From Rubrobacter sp. (GTDB lineage: Bacteria > Actinomycetota > Rubrobacteria > Rubrobacterales > Rubrobacteraceae), in assembly GCA_016781775.1 (NCBI GenBank), contig JADDPR010000235.1, positions 1-6,600 of the forward strand: a DNA stretch of 6,600 nucleotides. The letters run 5' to 3'. Below, in pieces: positions 1-5,560 of this stretch. The notes under the pieces were generated by a model. That model was not told the origin of the DNA, searched no databases, and was given only the letters and a program-made list of their open reading frames with translations. The translations under genes were made by a program, and so were the position numbers. Each line of letters starts with the position of its first letter. The first letter of the stretch is position 1.

Positions 1-17
1 ACGCTTTGTGTCGGAGA

Positions 18-40
18 ACACCTGGCGAGCACGCAGGTGT
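18..40 (-). terminator. Stem-loop downstream of the Crp/Fnr-type gene
   Basis: There are perfect 7-base arms (ACACCTG at 18-24 and CAGGTGT at 34-40) around a 9-base loop, about 50 bases beyond the stop codon of the leftward gene. It could end that transcript. Read leftward, the flank is only mildly T-rich (TTCTCC) and has no real T-run, so this is a weak terminator call. A second, shorter pairing (CCCGC at 67-71 with GCGGG at 83-87) lies closer to the stop codon. Confidence 0.3.
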
Positions 41-87
41 AACCGATTAGAGGTTCGCTCGGTCAGCCCGCATGCTGGGCCGGCGGG

Positions 88-819
88 TCAGGTCCTTACG
101 GGCAGGCCTTCTTCCGCCGCCCGTTCCAAGGCTTCTATGTCCCGGACGTGAATGAAGCGGTTCTTCGTCTCGACCATGCCGCCCTCGCGCAGTTGAGTGA
201 AGGCGCGCGTAACGGCCTCGCGGTTGGCCCCGATCATGGCGCCCAGGTGCTGGTGGGTGTAGCGGGTGGGGATCTTGTACCCGGTGCGGGTCCTGAGTCC
301 CTCGCTCTCTATAAGCAGGATGATGAGGCTCGCCAGGCGCGCGGGAACCTCCTTCAAGCCCAGGTCCTCGAGGCGCTTCTCGTACCTGCTCAGGCGCTCG
401 CTGAGAAGCCTTATAAGGCTCAAACCCACCTCGGGCCTCTCCAGAATCAAACGCTCCACGTCCGCGTGGTGGATGACGGTGATCTCCGAGTCTTCCATGC
501 ATTGCGCGTAGGCGTCCCTCGTGCTCTGGTCGGTCAGCGCCAACTCGCCGAAGATCGTCCCGCCTTCTACCATCGCGAGCGTGAACTCCCGCCCCTCTGG
601 GCTCCGCCTGTACAAACGAACGCGACCGCTCCTGAGCACGTAGAGCGTCTCGTTGAGGTCCGCGGGCACGTAGAGCAGCTCGCCCGCTTCCAGGCTTACG
701 TTGGGGCAACTCCAGCTTATCCGTGCGATCTCCTCCGTCGAGAGCGACTCGAAGATGTCCACGAGCGAGAGTCCTTTGATACCGTCACCGACGAGTAACC
801 CTTGTCTAACGTTAGCCAA
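88..819 (-). CDS. Crp/Fnr-family transcriptional regulator
   Basis: This is a 243-residue DNA-binding regulator of the Crp/Fnr family. Residues about 22-140 form the cyclic-nucleotide-binding-type beta-roll, including the FGELAL turn (90-95). A dimerisation helix follows at about 130-153, then a winged helix-turn-helix at about 185-226. The recognition helix NREAVTRAF (199-207) keeps the Arg-Glu-x-x-x-Arg spacing (R200, E201, R205) that Crp uses to read TGTGA half-sites. The effector pocket is not canonical: E92 and R101 are present, but the Ser that follows the Arg in Crp is Asp (D102), so cAMP binding is uncertain. Only two cysteines (C38, C107) are present, which argues against an Fnr-type iron-sulphur cluster. 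The start chosen is TTG at 819, preceded by GGCGGAG very close to it. A GTG at 762 (residue 20), with AAGGA 9 bases upstream, is a credible alternative giving 224 residues. The gene diverges from the transporter genes and is a natural candidate to regulate them, which is inference. Confidence 0.9.
   Translation of the reverse strand: MANVRQGLLVGDGIKGLSLVDIFESLSTEEIARISWSCPNVSLEAGELLYVPADLNETLYVLRSGRVRLYRRSPEGREFTLAMVEGGTIFGELALTDQSTRDAYAQCMEDSEITVIHHADVERLILERPEVGLSLIRLLSERLSRYEKRLEDLGLKEVPARLASLIILLIESEGLRTRTGYKIPTRYTHQHLGAMIGANREAVTRAFTQLREGGMVETKNRFIHVRDIEALERAAEEGLPVRT
806..815. promoter_or_regulatory. Perfect 10-base palindrome at the start of the regulator gene
   Basis: CTAACGTTAG is a perfect palindrome. 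It lies in codons 2-5 if the regulator starts at 819, or in its untranslated leader if it starts at GTG 762. An autoregulatory operator is possible, but a single 10-base palindrome can arise by chance. Confidence 0.18.
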
Positions 820-1019
820 AACTCCGCCTGCTTCTCGCCCACATCGACTACGTAACAGTTTCGCTCAACCATCCACCCATTCCATGCACACTTAGGGCCA
901 ATTCTTACGGCCAAGTATCACGAGGATGCGGTTCCTCCCAAAAATTCTCTACATACGATGCTTGTCAGCAGATTGTAACGCAAAGATACCGAAGAATCGA
1001 CGAAACATGCAGATAAACA

Positions 1020-1044
1020 GTTGAACGATGTTAACCCACTGGGT
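1020..1044. promoter_or_regulatory. Possible operator dyads overlapping the promoter
   Basis: Two dyads sit on the promoter. GTTGA, 6 bases, TTAAC (1020-1035) is symmetric at four of five positions per half and has the 5-6-5 geometry of Crp-family sites, although its sequence is not the TGTGA consensus. ACCCACTGGGT (1034-1044) is a palindrome with 5-base arms around one central base, and it touches the -10 box. Binding at either would be expected to repress. The regulator responsible is unknown; the divergent Crp/Fnr-type protein is the obvious candidate. Confidence 0.25.
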
Positions 1045-1049
1045 ATGAT
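1021..1049 (+). promoter_or_regulatory. Sigma70-type promoter for the transporter genes
   Basis: The -35 box TTGAAC (1021-1026) is followed after exactly 17 bases by the -10 box TATGAT (1044-1049). The boxes match four and five of six consensus bases, and they lie in the AT-richest part of the gap. Transcription would begin near 1056, giving a leader of about 115 bases before the Shine-Dalgarno-supported start of the ATPase gene. Confidence 0.55.
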
Positions 1050-1057
1050 AATCGCTC

Positions 1058-1078
1058 ACGACTGAAACAGGCAGTCGT
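1058..1078 (+). promoter_or_regulatory. Stem-loop at the predicted 5' end of the mRNA
   Basis: Perfect 7-base arms ACGACTG (1058-1064) and CAGTCGT (1072-1078) enclose a 7-base loop. They begin within a few bases of the predicted transcription start. A structure in this place could stabilise the mRNA against 5'-end decay. As DNA, the same inverted repeat could instead be a protein-binding site. Confidence 0.35.
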
Positions 1079-1157
1079 ATGCATCTTGCGGGTGGTTTTT
1101 AGCGGGCTTCGGGAGATTTCTGTAAGCCGAGACCCCTGCAAGGAAGTTGTTGGCGAA

Positions 1158-1165
1158 TAAGGAGG
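1158..1165 (+). promoter_or_regulatory. Perfect Shine-Dalgarno sequence that sets the ATPase start
   Basis: TAAGGAGG is an eight-base match to the usual 16S rRNA 3' end. It is followed 6 bases later by an in-frame ACG (1172-1174) and 3 bases later by an in-frame ATC (1169-1171). No ATG, GTG or TTG in this frame lies between the upstream in-frame stop (TAG, 1100-1102) and ATG 1262. The site therefore points to a start about 30 codons before that ATG. Confidence 0.75.
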
Positions 1166-1171
1166 CGTATC

Positions 1172-2482
1172 ACGGAAGCTCACAGTAGGGGCCACGAGCC
1201 GGTCATCAAGTTAGAGCACTGTTCGGTAGTTTTTGGGCGTCGGGCTCAACAGGCCCTAGAGATGCGACGTTCGGGCAAGAGCAAGGCCGAGGTTGAGCGG
1301 TCTACAGGGGCCACCATTGGGGCTTTCGACGCCAGCTTCGACGTGAACCGGGGCGAGATCTTCGTGATCATCGGCCTCTCCGGGAGCGGCAAGTCCACGA
1401 TTCTACGGACGATCAACCGCCTCAACGAGCCGACCGAGGGGACCATCCACCTCGACGGCGAGGACGTGCTGGCCATGTCCACCAAGCAGTTGCGCCAGCT
1501 CAGGCGCAAGAAGATCGGGATGGTCTTCCAGCAGTTCGGACTGCTGCCGAACAGGACGGTTCAGGACAACGTCACCTTCGGCCTCGAGGTCCAGGGCGTC
1601 GGGGCCGAGAAGCGCAGGAAGGCAGGGCAGGAGGCGCTCGGGCTCGTCGGGTTGCAGGGCCAGGGGGACAAGCTCATCACGGAGCTCTCCGGCGGTATGC
1701 AGCAGCGTGTCGGGCTCGCCCGGGCGCTCGCGACCGAGCAGGAGATCCTGCTTATGGACGAGCCGTTCAGCGCCCTGGACCCCCTGATCCGGCGCGACAT
1801 GCAGAACCTGTTCCTCTCCATTCAGGGCGAGGTCAAGAGGACGGTCGTCTTCGTGACGCACGACCTCGACGAGGCTTTGACGCTTGGCCACCGCGTCGCG
1901 ATCATGAAGGACGGCGAGATCGTGCAGCTCGGCACCCCCGAGCAGATCCTGCGCGAGCCGGCGAACGAGTACGTCGAGCGGTTCGTCGAGGACGTCGACT
2001 ACGCGAAGGTCCGCACCGCCCAGACGGTGATGGTTCCGGTGAACGAGGTGGCGTACATAAACGACGGCCCGACGGTCGTCCTGCGTCGCATGAGGCAGTT
2101 CGGGCTGGACTTTATCCCCGTGGTGGACGAGGAGCGTAGGTTCCTCGGTACGGCGGAGGCCGAAGAGGTCGCGAGGCTCGCCGAGCGCAACGAGCGCGAG
2201 CTCGGCTCGTCGGTGGATAGGGAGGCCGCCAAGGTCGGAAGGGACACCTCGCTCCGCGAGATCCTGCCGCTCTTCGTGGAGCGGGACGTGCCCGTGGCCG
2301 TCGTGGACGACGAGAACCGCATAGAGGGCGTCGTCTACCGGGGCTCCCTGATCGCCGGGCTGACCACGAGCCAGGAGTCCCCCGACGAGAGCGAGTCCTT
2401 CGACCGGGAGGTCCCTCAGGAGAACGCCCCGAACGGCGCCAATTCCGGGGACCGGGTGCGCGTTCGCCGGATAGGGGAGTAA
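1172..2482 (+). CDS. proV: ProV/OpuAA-type osmoprotectant ABC transporter ATPase with tandem CBS domains
   Basis: This is the cytoplasmic ATPase that powers betaine-type import. Numbered from ACG 1172 (436 residues): Walker A GLSGSGKST 68-76, Q-loop Q120, signature LSGGMQQ 172-178, Walker B ILLMDEP 192-198, D-loop SALD 200-203, H-loop H230. A CBS pair follows at about 280-397, as in the OpuA/ProU group, where it senses ionic strength. The tail (about 398-436) is acidic, then basic at its end. The start is unusual. The first canonical codon is ATG 1262 (406 residues), which has no Shine-Dalgarno sequence and would remove the first beta-strand. Translating upstream in frame gives VIKLEHCSVVFG, matching the IKLE...IFG opening of E. 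coli ProV, so the gene truly begins near 1172. Initiation at ACG or ATC, or a sequence error in an ATG, would explain this. The permease gene follows after 4 bases. Confidence 0.93.
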   Translation, partial: TEAHSRGHEPVIKLEHCSVVFGRRAQQALEMRRSGKSKAEVERSTGATIGAFDASFDVNRGEIFVIIGLSGSGKSTILRTINRLNEPTEGTIHLDGEDVLAMSTKQLRQLRRKKIGMVFQQFGLLPNRTVQDNVTFGLEVQGVGAEKRRKAGQEALGLVGLQGQGDKLITELSGGMQQRVGLARALATEQEILLMDEPFSALDPLIRRDMQNLFLSIQGEVKRTVVFVTHDLDEALTLGHRVAIMKDGEIVQLGTPEQILREPANEYVERFVEDVDYAKVRTAQTVMVPVNEVAYINDGPTVVLRRMRQFGLDFIPVVDEERRFLGTAEAEEVARLAERNERELGSSVDREAAKVGRDTSLREILPLFVERDVPVAVVDDENRIEGVVYRGSLIAGLTTSQESPDESESFDREVPQENAPNGANSGDRVRVRRIGE

Positions 2483-2486
2483 GACG

Positions 2487-3356
2487 GTGGCCTTCTTGCA
2501 GGAGAACCTCGTCCCGAGGATACCGCTCGGCCAGTACGCCGAGAACGTTATCGACTACATAACCGATACCTTCGAGGGTTTCTTCGACGTGGTTCAGGAC
2601 GGCCTCGACGGCTTCGTCTCGGCGTTCGAGGCCCTCCTCAACTTCCCGCCCGAGCTGGTGATGATAGCCATCCTGGCGGCGATAGCCTTCTACTTCGCGG
2701 GCTGGCGGGTGGCGGTCTTCGCCATCCTAGGGTCATTGTTGATCCTCGGCCTGGATCTGTGGGAGGACACGATGCTGACCCTGGCATTGGTGCTCTCATC
2801 GACGGTCGTCGCGCTCGCGATAGGCATCCCGCTCGGCATCTTAGCCGTGCAATCACGGAGCATCGAAGCGGTGGTCAAGCCCGCCCTCGACATCATGCAG
2901 ACGATGCCGGCCTTCGTGTACCTGGTCCCCATGATCATCCTTCTGGGCCTGGGGAGCGGGCCGGCTTTGGTCGCCACAGTGATCTTTGCGATGCCGCCGG
3001 CCGTAAGACTAACCATGCTCGGTATCCAGCAGGTTCCGCGGAACACCGTGGAGGCGGCGCACGCCTTCGGGGCGACGCGCGGGCAGACGCTCTTGAAGGT
3101 CGAGTTGCCCCAGGCGCTCTCGACCATCATGGCCGGCGTGAACCAGGTCATCATGCTCGCCCTCTCGATGGTGGTTATCGCCGCCCTCGTCGGGGCCGGC
3201 GGCCTGGGCGAGGTCGTCGTCCGCGGGCTCGGCCAGCTTAACGTGGGCACGGCCTTCGAGGGTGGCGTCGGTATCGTCATCGTCGCCATCTACCTGGACC
3301 GGGTTACGCGCAGGCTTGGGCAGAAGAGGAAGAAGGGGGGCAAGGGGGGCAAGTAA
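2487..3356 (+). CDS. proW: ProW/OpuAB-type osmoprotectant ABC transporter permease
   Basis: This 289-residue inner-membrane subunit forms the translocation path for betaine-like solutes. The start is GTG 2487, with GGGGAG (2474-2479) 7 bases upstream, inside the end of the ATPase gene; the 4-base gap suggests coupled translation. After an amphipathic N-terminal stretch (1-52), hydrophobic segments lie at about 57-72, 75-91, 95-121, 142-157, 159-173, 212-240 and 258-272. The EAA loop that docks on the ATPase is clear at 189-208 (EAAHAFGATRG, then LPQAL). The motif MQTMPAFVYLVP (137-148) is typical of ProW/OpuAB permeases. The length is close to OpuAB of Bacillus and shorter than E. coli ProW, which has a longer N-terminal tail. 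The C-terminus ends in a Lys/Gly-rich tail (280-289), which is not diagnostic. The partner ATPase and binding proteins are encoded next to it. Confidence 0.94.
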   Translation: MAFLQENLVPRIPLGQYAENVIDYITDTFEGFFDVVQDGLDGFVSAFEALLNFPPELVMIAILAAIAFYFAGWRVAVFAILGSLLILGLDLWEDTMLTLALVLSSTVVALAIGIPLGILAVQSRSIEAVVKPALDIMQTMPAFVYLVPMIILLGLGSGPALVATVIFAMPPAVRLTMLGIQQVPRNTVEAAHAFGATRGQTLLKVELPQALSTIMAGVNQVIMLALSMVVIAALVGAGGLGEVVVRGLGQLNVGTAFEGGVGIVIVAIYLDRVTRRLGQKRKKGGKGGK

Positions 3357-3367
3357 AACCCTTTCCC

Positions 3368-3452
3368 GGGTCTTCGAGTTCGAGACCCCGCCGCGGCCGC
3401 ACCGGCCGCACGCCAATCCGTCGCGCGCCTTTGGGAAGAGAGGAGGCGCGCG
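3368..3452 (+). promoter_or_regulatory. Three consecutive stem-loops between permease and first binding protein
   Basis: The 182-base spacer 3357-3538 holds three inverted repeats. The arms are GGGTCT (3368-3373) with AGACCC (3383-3388); GCGGCCG (3393-3399) with CGGCCGC (3403-3409), loop of 3; and CGCGCGCC (3422-3429) with GGCGCGCG (3445-3452), loop of 15. None is followed by a T-run. They could act as a partial terminator, or as a barrier to exonuclease that changes the ratio of binding protein to membrane subunits. No convincing promoter is visible between them and the next gene. Confidence 0.45.
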
Positions 3453-3538
3453 GCTTCGGGGGAGCGGGAACCTTTGGGGTGGCACCAGTACGGATCTCTG
3501 TGCGAACACTGATTTATCGGCTAGTGTGAGGAAGGTTC

Positions 3539-4486
3539 ATGAATAGGTTGAGTAAGAAATCCCTGGCGTTAGTTCTGGCCCTGCTCGTCGGGGTCGTCGC
3601 GGCGGGCTGCGGCGGTGGCGGCGGTGGCGGAGGCCAGGGCGGTTCGGAAGAGCCCAAGACGCTGAAGCTCGGCGTCGCCGCCGGGTGGACCGAGAACATA
3701 GCGGTGGCGAATCTCGTGAAGGTGCTCCTGGAGGAGGACCTTGGATACCAGGAGGTCGAGACCCAGACCGCCGACCTCGGCGTCGTCTTCGAGGGCGTGG
3801 GCAACGGCGACCTCGACGCCTTCCAGGACATGTGGCTCCCGAACCACGCGGCGCAGTTCGAGTCCGTCGAGAATGACGTCGAGCAGCTCGACCCGTGGTT
3901 CGATGGCACCGTCAAGTTCGGCATCGTGGCGCCGGACTACATGAACATTACGAGCATCGACCAGCTTAACGAGGCCGGGGTCAAACAGATCGTCGGTATC
4001 GACCCGGGCGCCATCATCACGACGGCCATCCTGGACAACACCATCCCCGAGTATGGGCTCGAGGCGGAGTACATTCAGTCGAGCGAGGCGGCGATGCTCT
4101 CCGAGGTGGAGAAGCGCTACGCGAACCAGGAGAAGTTTGCCTTTATCGCTTGGACGCCGCACTGGATGAACGAGACGTACGACTTCACGTACCTCGAGGA
4201 CCCGAAGAACACGCTCGTCAACCCGCAGGGCGACCCTCTGGATCAGGCCAAGATCTCGACCATCGTGCGGGAGGACCTCAAGGAGGACGATCCCGTCGCG
4301 CACGCCCTCCTGAGCGAGTACAAGCTCAACGAGGAGCAGACCAACTCCCTGGAGGAGGCGATCAACGAGGAGGGCTACGACGACCCGACCGTGGGCGTGA
4401 AGGCCTGGCTCGAGGAGAACCGGGACGTCGCCGACCCCTGGGTCGAGGCCGCCAAGCAGGCAGGGGAACAGGCGAGCGCCAAGTAG
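3539..4486 (+). CDS. proX: Glycine-betaine-type substrate-binding lipoprotein, first copy
   Basis: This 315-residue extracellular solute-binding lipoprotein is of the OpuAC/ProX family. A lipoprotein signal peptide (basic residues 3-7, hydrophobic core 9-22) ends in the lipobox AAGC, with lipidation predicted at C24. A run of eight glycines (25-32) forms a flexible tether. The binding domain spans about 40-310. Likely aromatic-cage tryptophans lie in the motifs W50-TEN, DAFQDMWLPNH (W99) and AWTPHWM (W205, W209). GIDPG (153-157) matches the ligand-loop motif of betaine-binding OpuAC proteins. ATG 3539 has GAGGAAGG (3528-3535) close upstream. It follows the permease gene after three stem-loops and presumably delivers ligand to that permease. 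The second copy is a close paralogue. Glycine betaine is the most likely ligand by family, but proline betaine or a related compound cannot be excluded. Confidence 0.93.
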   Translation: MNRLSKKSLALVLALLVGVVAAGCGGGGGGGGQGGSEEPKTLKLGVAAGWTENIAVANLVKVLLEEDLGYQEVETQTADLGVVFEGVGNGDLDAFQDMWLPNHAAQFESVENDVEQLDPWFDGTVKFGIVAPDYMNITSIDQLNEAGVKQIVGIDPGAIITTAILDNTIPEYGLEAEYIQSSEAAMLSEVEKRYANQEKFAFIAWTPHWMNETYDFTYLEDPKNTLVNPQGDPLDQAKISTIVREDLKEDDPVAHALLSEYKLNEEQTNSLEEAINEEGYDDPTVGVKAWLEENRDVADPWVEAAKQAGEQASAK

Positions 4487-4518
4487 GTCTGGGCGAGAGA
4501 GACGTCTGTATGTGAGGT

Positions 4519-4554
4519 AGGGGGATGGCTCCATCGGAGAGATACCATCCCCCT
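4519..4554 (+). promoter_or_regulatory. Strong stem-loop between first and second binding-protein genes
   Basis: Perfect 10-base arms AGGGGGATGG (4519-4528) and CCATCCCCCT (4545-4554) are extended by an inner CTCC/GGAG pairing (4529-4532 with 4536-4539), with a 5-base bulge on the 3' side. The 100-base gap has no T-run after the stem, so full termination is doubtful. It may protect the upstream mRNA, attenuate transcription, or hide the start of the small ORF at 4525. Confidence 0.5.
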
Positions 4555-4608
4555 CTTCACACGGAAGACCCTAGATTAAATGAACCATGCCTAAATTTCG
4601 CAAGATGA
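4525..4608 (+). other. Possible 27-codon leader ORF overlapping the second binding-protein gene
   Basis: ATG 4525 has GAGGT (4514-4518) 6 bases upstream, a better ribosome site than the second binding-protein gene itself has. The ORF runs 27 codons and stops at TGA 4606-4608, overlapping as ATGA the internal ATG 4605 of the lipoprotein gene (residue 7 of its longer form). This arrangement would allow coupled re-initiation. Its peptide resembles nothing I recognise, and it may be a chance ORF. Confidence 0.2.
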
Positions 4609-5483
4609 AGTTGTTCGCGGTGTTGCTCGCGCTCTTGGTGTGCCTTCTCGCCTCCGGTTGCGGCCAGTCCGACACCCCGGAGAACAAGCGGCTCGTCATC
4701 GGGTACATCGGCTGGGACGAGAACGTCGCGGTCTCCAGCTTGACGAAGCTGCTTCTTGAGCAGGAGCTCGGCTACGAGGAGGTGCAGATCGAGCTCACCG
4801 ACCTCGAGGCCGTTTTCGAGCGGGTGGGCGACGGCGAGATGGACGCCTTCCAGGACGTGTGGCTCCCGAACCACTCGGATGAGCTCGAAGCCGTCGAGGG
4901 GGACGTGGAGCTTCTGAGGTCGTGGTTCCGGGGGCAGACGAAGTTCAGCCTGGCGGCCCCGAGCTACATGGGCATCAACAGCATCGATCAGATCAACGAC
5001 ACCGAGGCCGAGAGGATAATCGGGATCGAACCGGAGTCGCGGATCATGCAGAGAATCCCGACCGAGGTCGTCGACGCGTACGACCTCGAGCAGGACCTCG
5101 TCGAGGCTCCCACGGAGGGGATGCTGGCGGAGGTGGAGCGGTTGTACACCGCGCGCGAGCCGTTTATCTTCGTCGCCTGGTCGCCGCACTGGATGAACCA
5201 ACGCTACGAGTTCGAGTACCTCGAGGACCCCAAGGGCGCCCTGGGCGAGCTCACGAAGCCCTCGGAGCTGCACACCATCGTCCGCGAGGACCTCTCCTCC
5301 GAAGATCCGGTGGCCTACGAGTTCATGAAAGAAGTCACGCTCACCGAGCAGCAGATCAACACCCTGGAGGACGTGATCAACACCACGGGCGACCCCATCA
5401 GGGGCTCCAGGGCCTGGTTGGACGAGAACCGCGACGTCGTTCAACCCTGGATCGACGCCGCCAAGCGGGCGCGGGAGGGCTGA
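4587..5483 (+). CDS. proX: Glycine-betaine-type substrate-binding lipoprotein, second copy
   Basis: This 298-residue solute-binding lipoprotein is a tandem paralogue of the preceding gene product; about half the residues look identical by eye. The signal peptide has basic residues 3-8, a hydrophobic core at 9-22 and the lipobox LASGC, with lipidation predicted at C25. The long glycine linker of its neighbours is missing. Candidate cage tryptophans are W43 (GWDEN), W92 (DAFQDVWLPNH), W198 and W202 (AWSPHWM). The ligand-loop motif has changed from GIDPG to GIEPE (146-150), so affinity or specificity may differ from the first copy. ATG 4587 has no recognisable Shine-Dalgarno sequence; GGAAG (4563-4567) is 19 bases away. 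An internal ATG at 4605 would give MKLF..., a shorter signal with only one basic residue, and could be reached by coupling to the small ORF 4525-4608. The gene presumably serves the same permease. Confidence 0.92.
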   Translation: MPKFRKMKLFAVLLALLVCLLASGCGQSDTPENKRLVIGYIGWDENVAVSSLTKLLLEQELGYEEVQIELTDLEAVFERVGDGEMDAFQDVWLPNHSDELEAVEGDVELLRSWFRGQTKFSLAAPSYMGINSIDQINDTEAERIIGIEPESRIMQRIPTEVVDAYDLEQDLVEAPTEGMLAEVERLYTAREPFIFVAWSPHWMNQRYEFEYLEDPKGALGELTKPSELHTIVREDLSSEDPVAYEFMKEVTLTEQQINTLEDVINTTGDPIRGSRAWLDENRDVVQPWIDAAKRAREG

Positions 5484-5545
5484 GTCGAGGGGGCCGGGCT
5501 CGAACGCGGCGAAGAAGTACGCATCGATGGAAAGACAACGGACCG

Positions 5546-5551
5546 AAAGGA
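5546..5551 (+). promoter_or_regulatory. Ribosome-binding site setting the GTG start of the third binding protein
   Basis: AAAGGA lies 9 bases before GTG 5561. The reading frame is open far upstream (to 4922) through the second binding-protein gene, so this site and the signal peptide that follows decide the start. Confidence 0.6.
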
Positions 5552-5560
5552 CTTGAGTTA

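Larger units (their letters stand above)
820..1171. other. Divergent intergenic control region
   Basis: About 350 bases separate the two divergent genes, and the part from about 900 to 1060 is clearly richer in A and T than the coding DNA. It holds the rightward promoter (1021-1049), the dyads overlapping it, a leader stem-loop (1058-1078) and the Shine-Dalgarno sequence of the ATPase gene (1158-1165). The word GGCCAA is directly repeated at 896-901 and 909-914. I found no convincing promoter for the leftward regulator; CTGACA on the minus strand (968-963) resembles a -35 box, but no good -10 lies at the right distance. I see no RNA gene or known riboswitch in the transcribed leader. Confidence 0.6.

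Noticed and set aside
41..75. Possible tRNA 3' end (AGGTTCGCTC)
   Set aside because: The bases on either side of the would-be T-loop are not complementary and no CCA-type acceptor end fits.
148..798. Long plus-strand open frame opposite the Crp/Fnr-type gene
   Set aside because: It lies fully antisense to a gene with clear domain motifs and encodes no recognisable protein; mirror frames of this kind are common in GC-rich DNA.
717..914. Small minus-strand ORF upstream of the regulator
   Set aside because: It overlaps the regulator in a different frame over its second half, has no family resemblance, and the upstream part shows no coding signature.
1079..1102. Seven-codon ORF (ATG CAT ... TAG) in the leader of the ATPase gene
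   Set aside because: It has no Shine-Dalgarno sequence, and a short ATG-to-stop run of this size is expected by chance.
1056..1157. Riboswitch in the transporter leader
   Set aside because: Only weak pairings (GGCTT with AAGCC, GGGT with ACCC) can be drawn, nothing matches a known aptamer core, and no pairing hides the Shine-Dalgarno sequence.
3368..3392. tRNA-like T-loop (GAGTTCGAGAC)
   Set aside because: The flanking bases do not form a T-stem, and no acceptor, D or anticodon arm can be assembled around it.
3525..4517. TGTGAGG occurring upstream of both the first and second binding-protein genes (3525-3531 and 4511-4517) as Crp-type half-sites
   Set aside because: Neither has a matching TCACA half at the right spacing, and both are parts of ribosome-binding purine tracts.
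3569..4534. Long minus-strand open frames opposite the three lipoprotein genes (also 4557-5585 and 5612-6556)
   Set aside because: All are antisense to genes with signal peptides and conserved binding motifs, have low-complexity Leu/Val/Asp/Arg-rich composition, and show no family signature.
4922..5560. N-terminal extension of the third binding protein to give a 540-residue protein
   Set aside because: The extension overlaps the second binding-protein gene in another frame, is Arg/Gly/Pro-rich without structure, and would bury a clear lipoprotein signal peptide in the middle.
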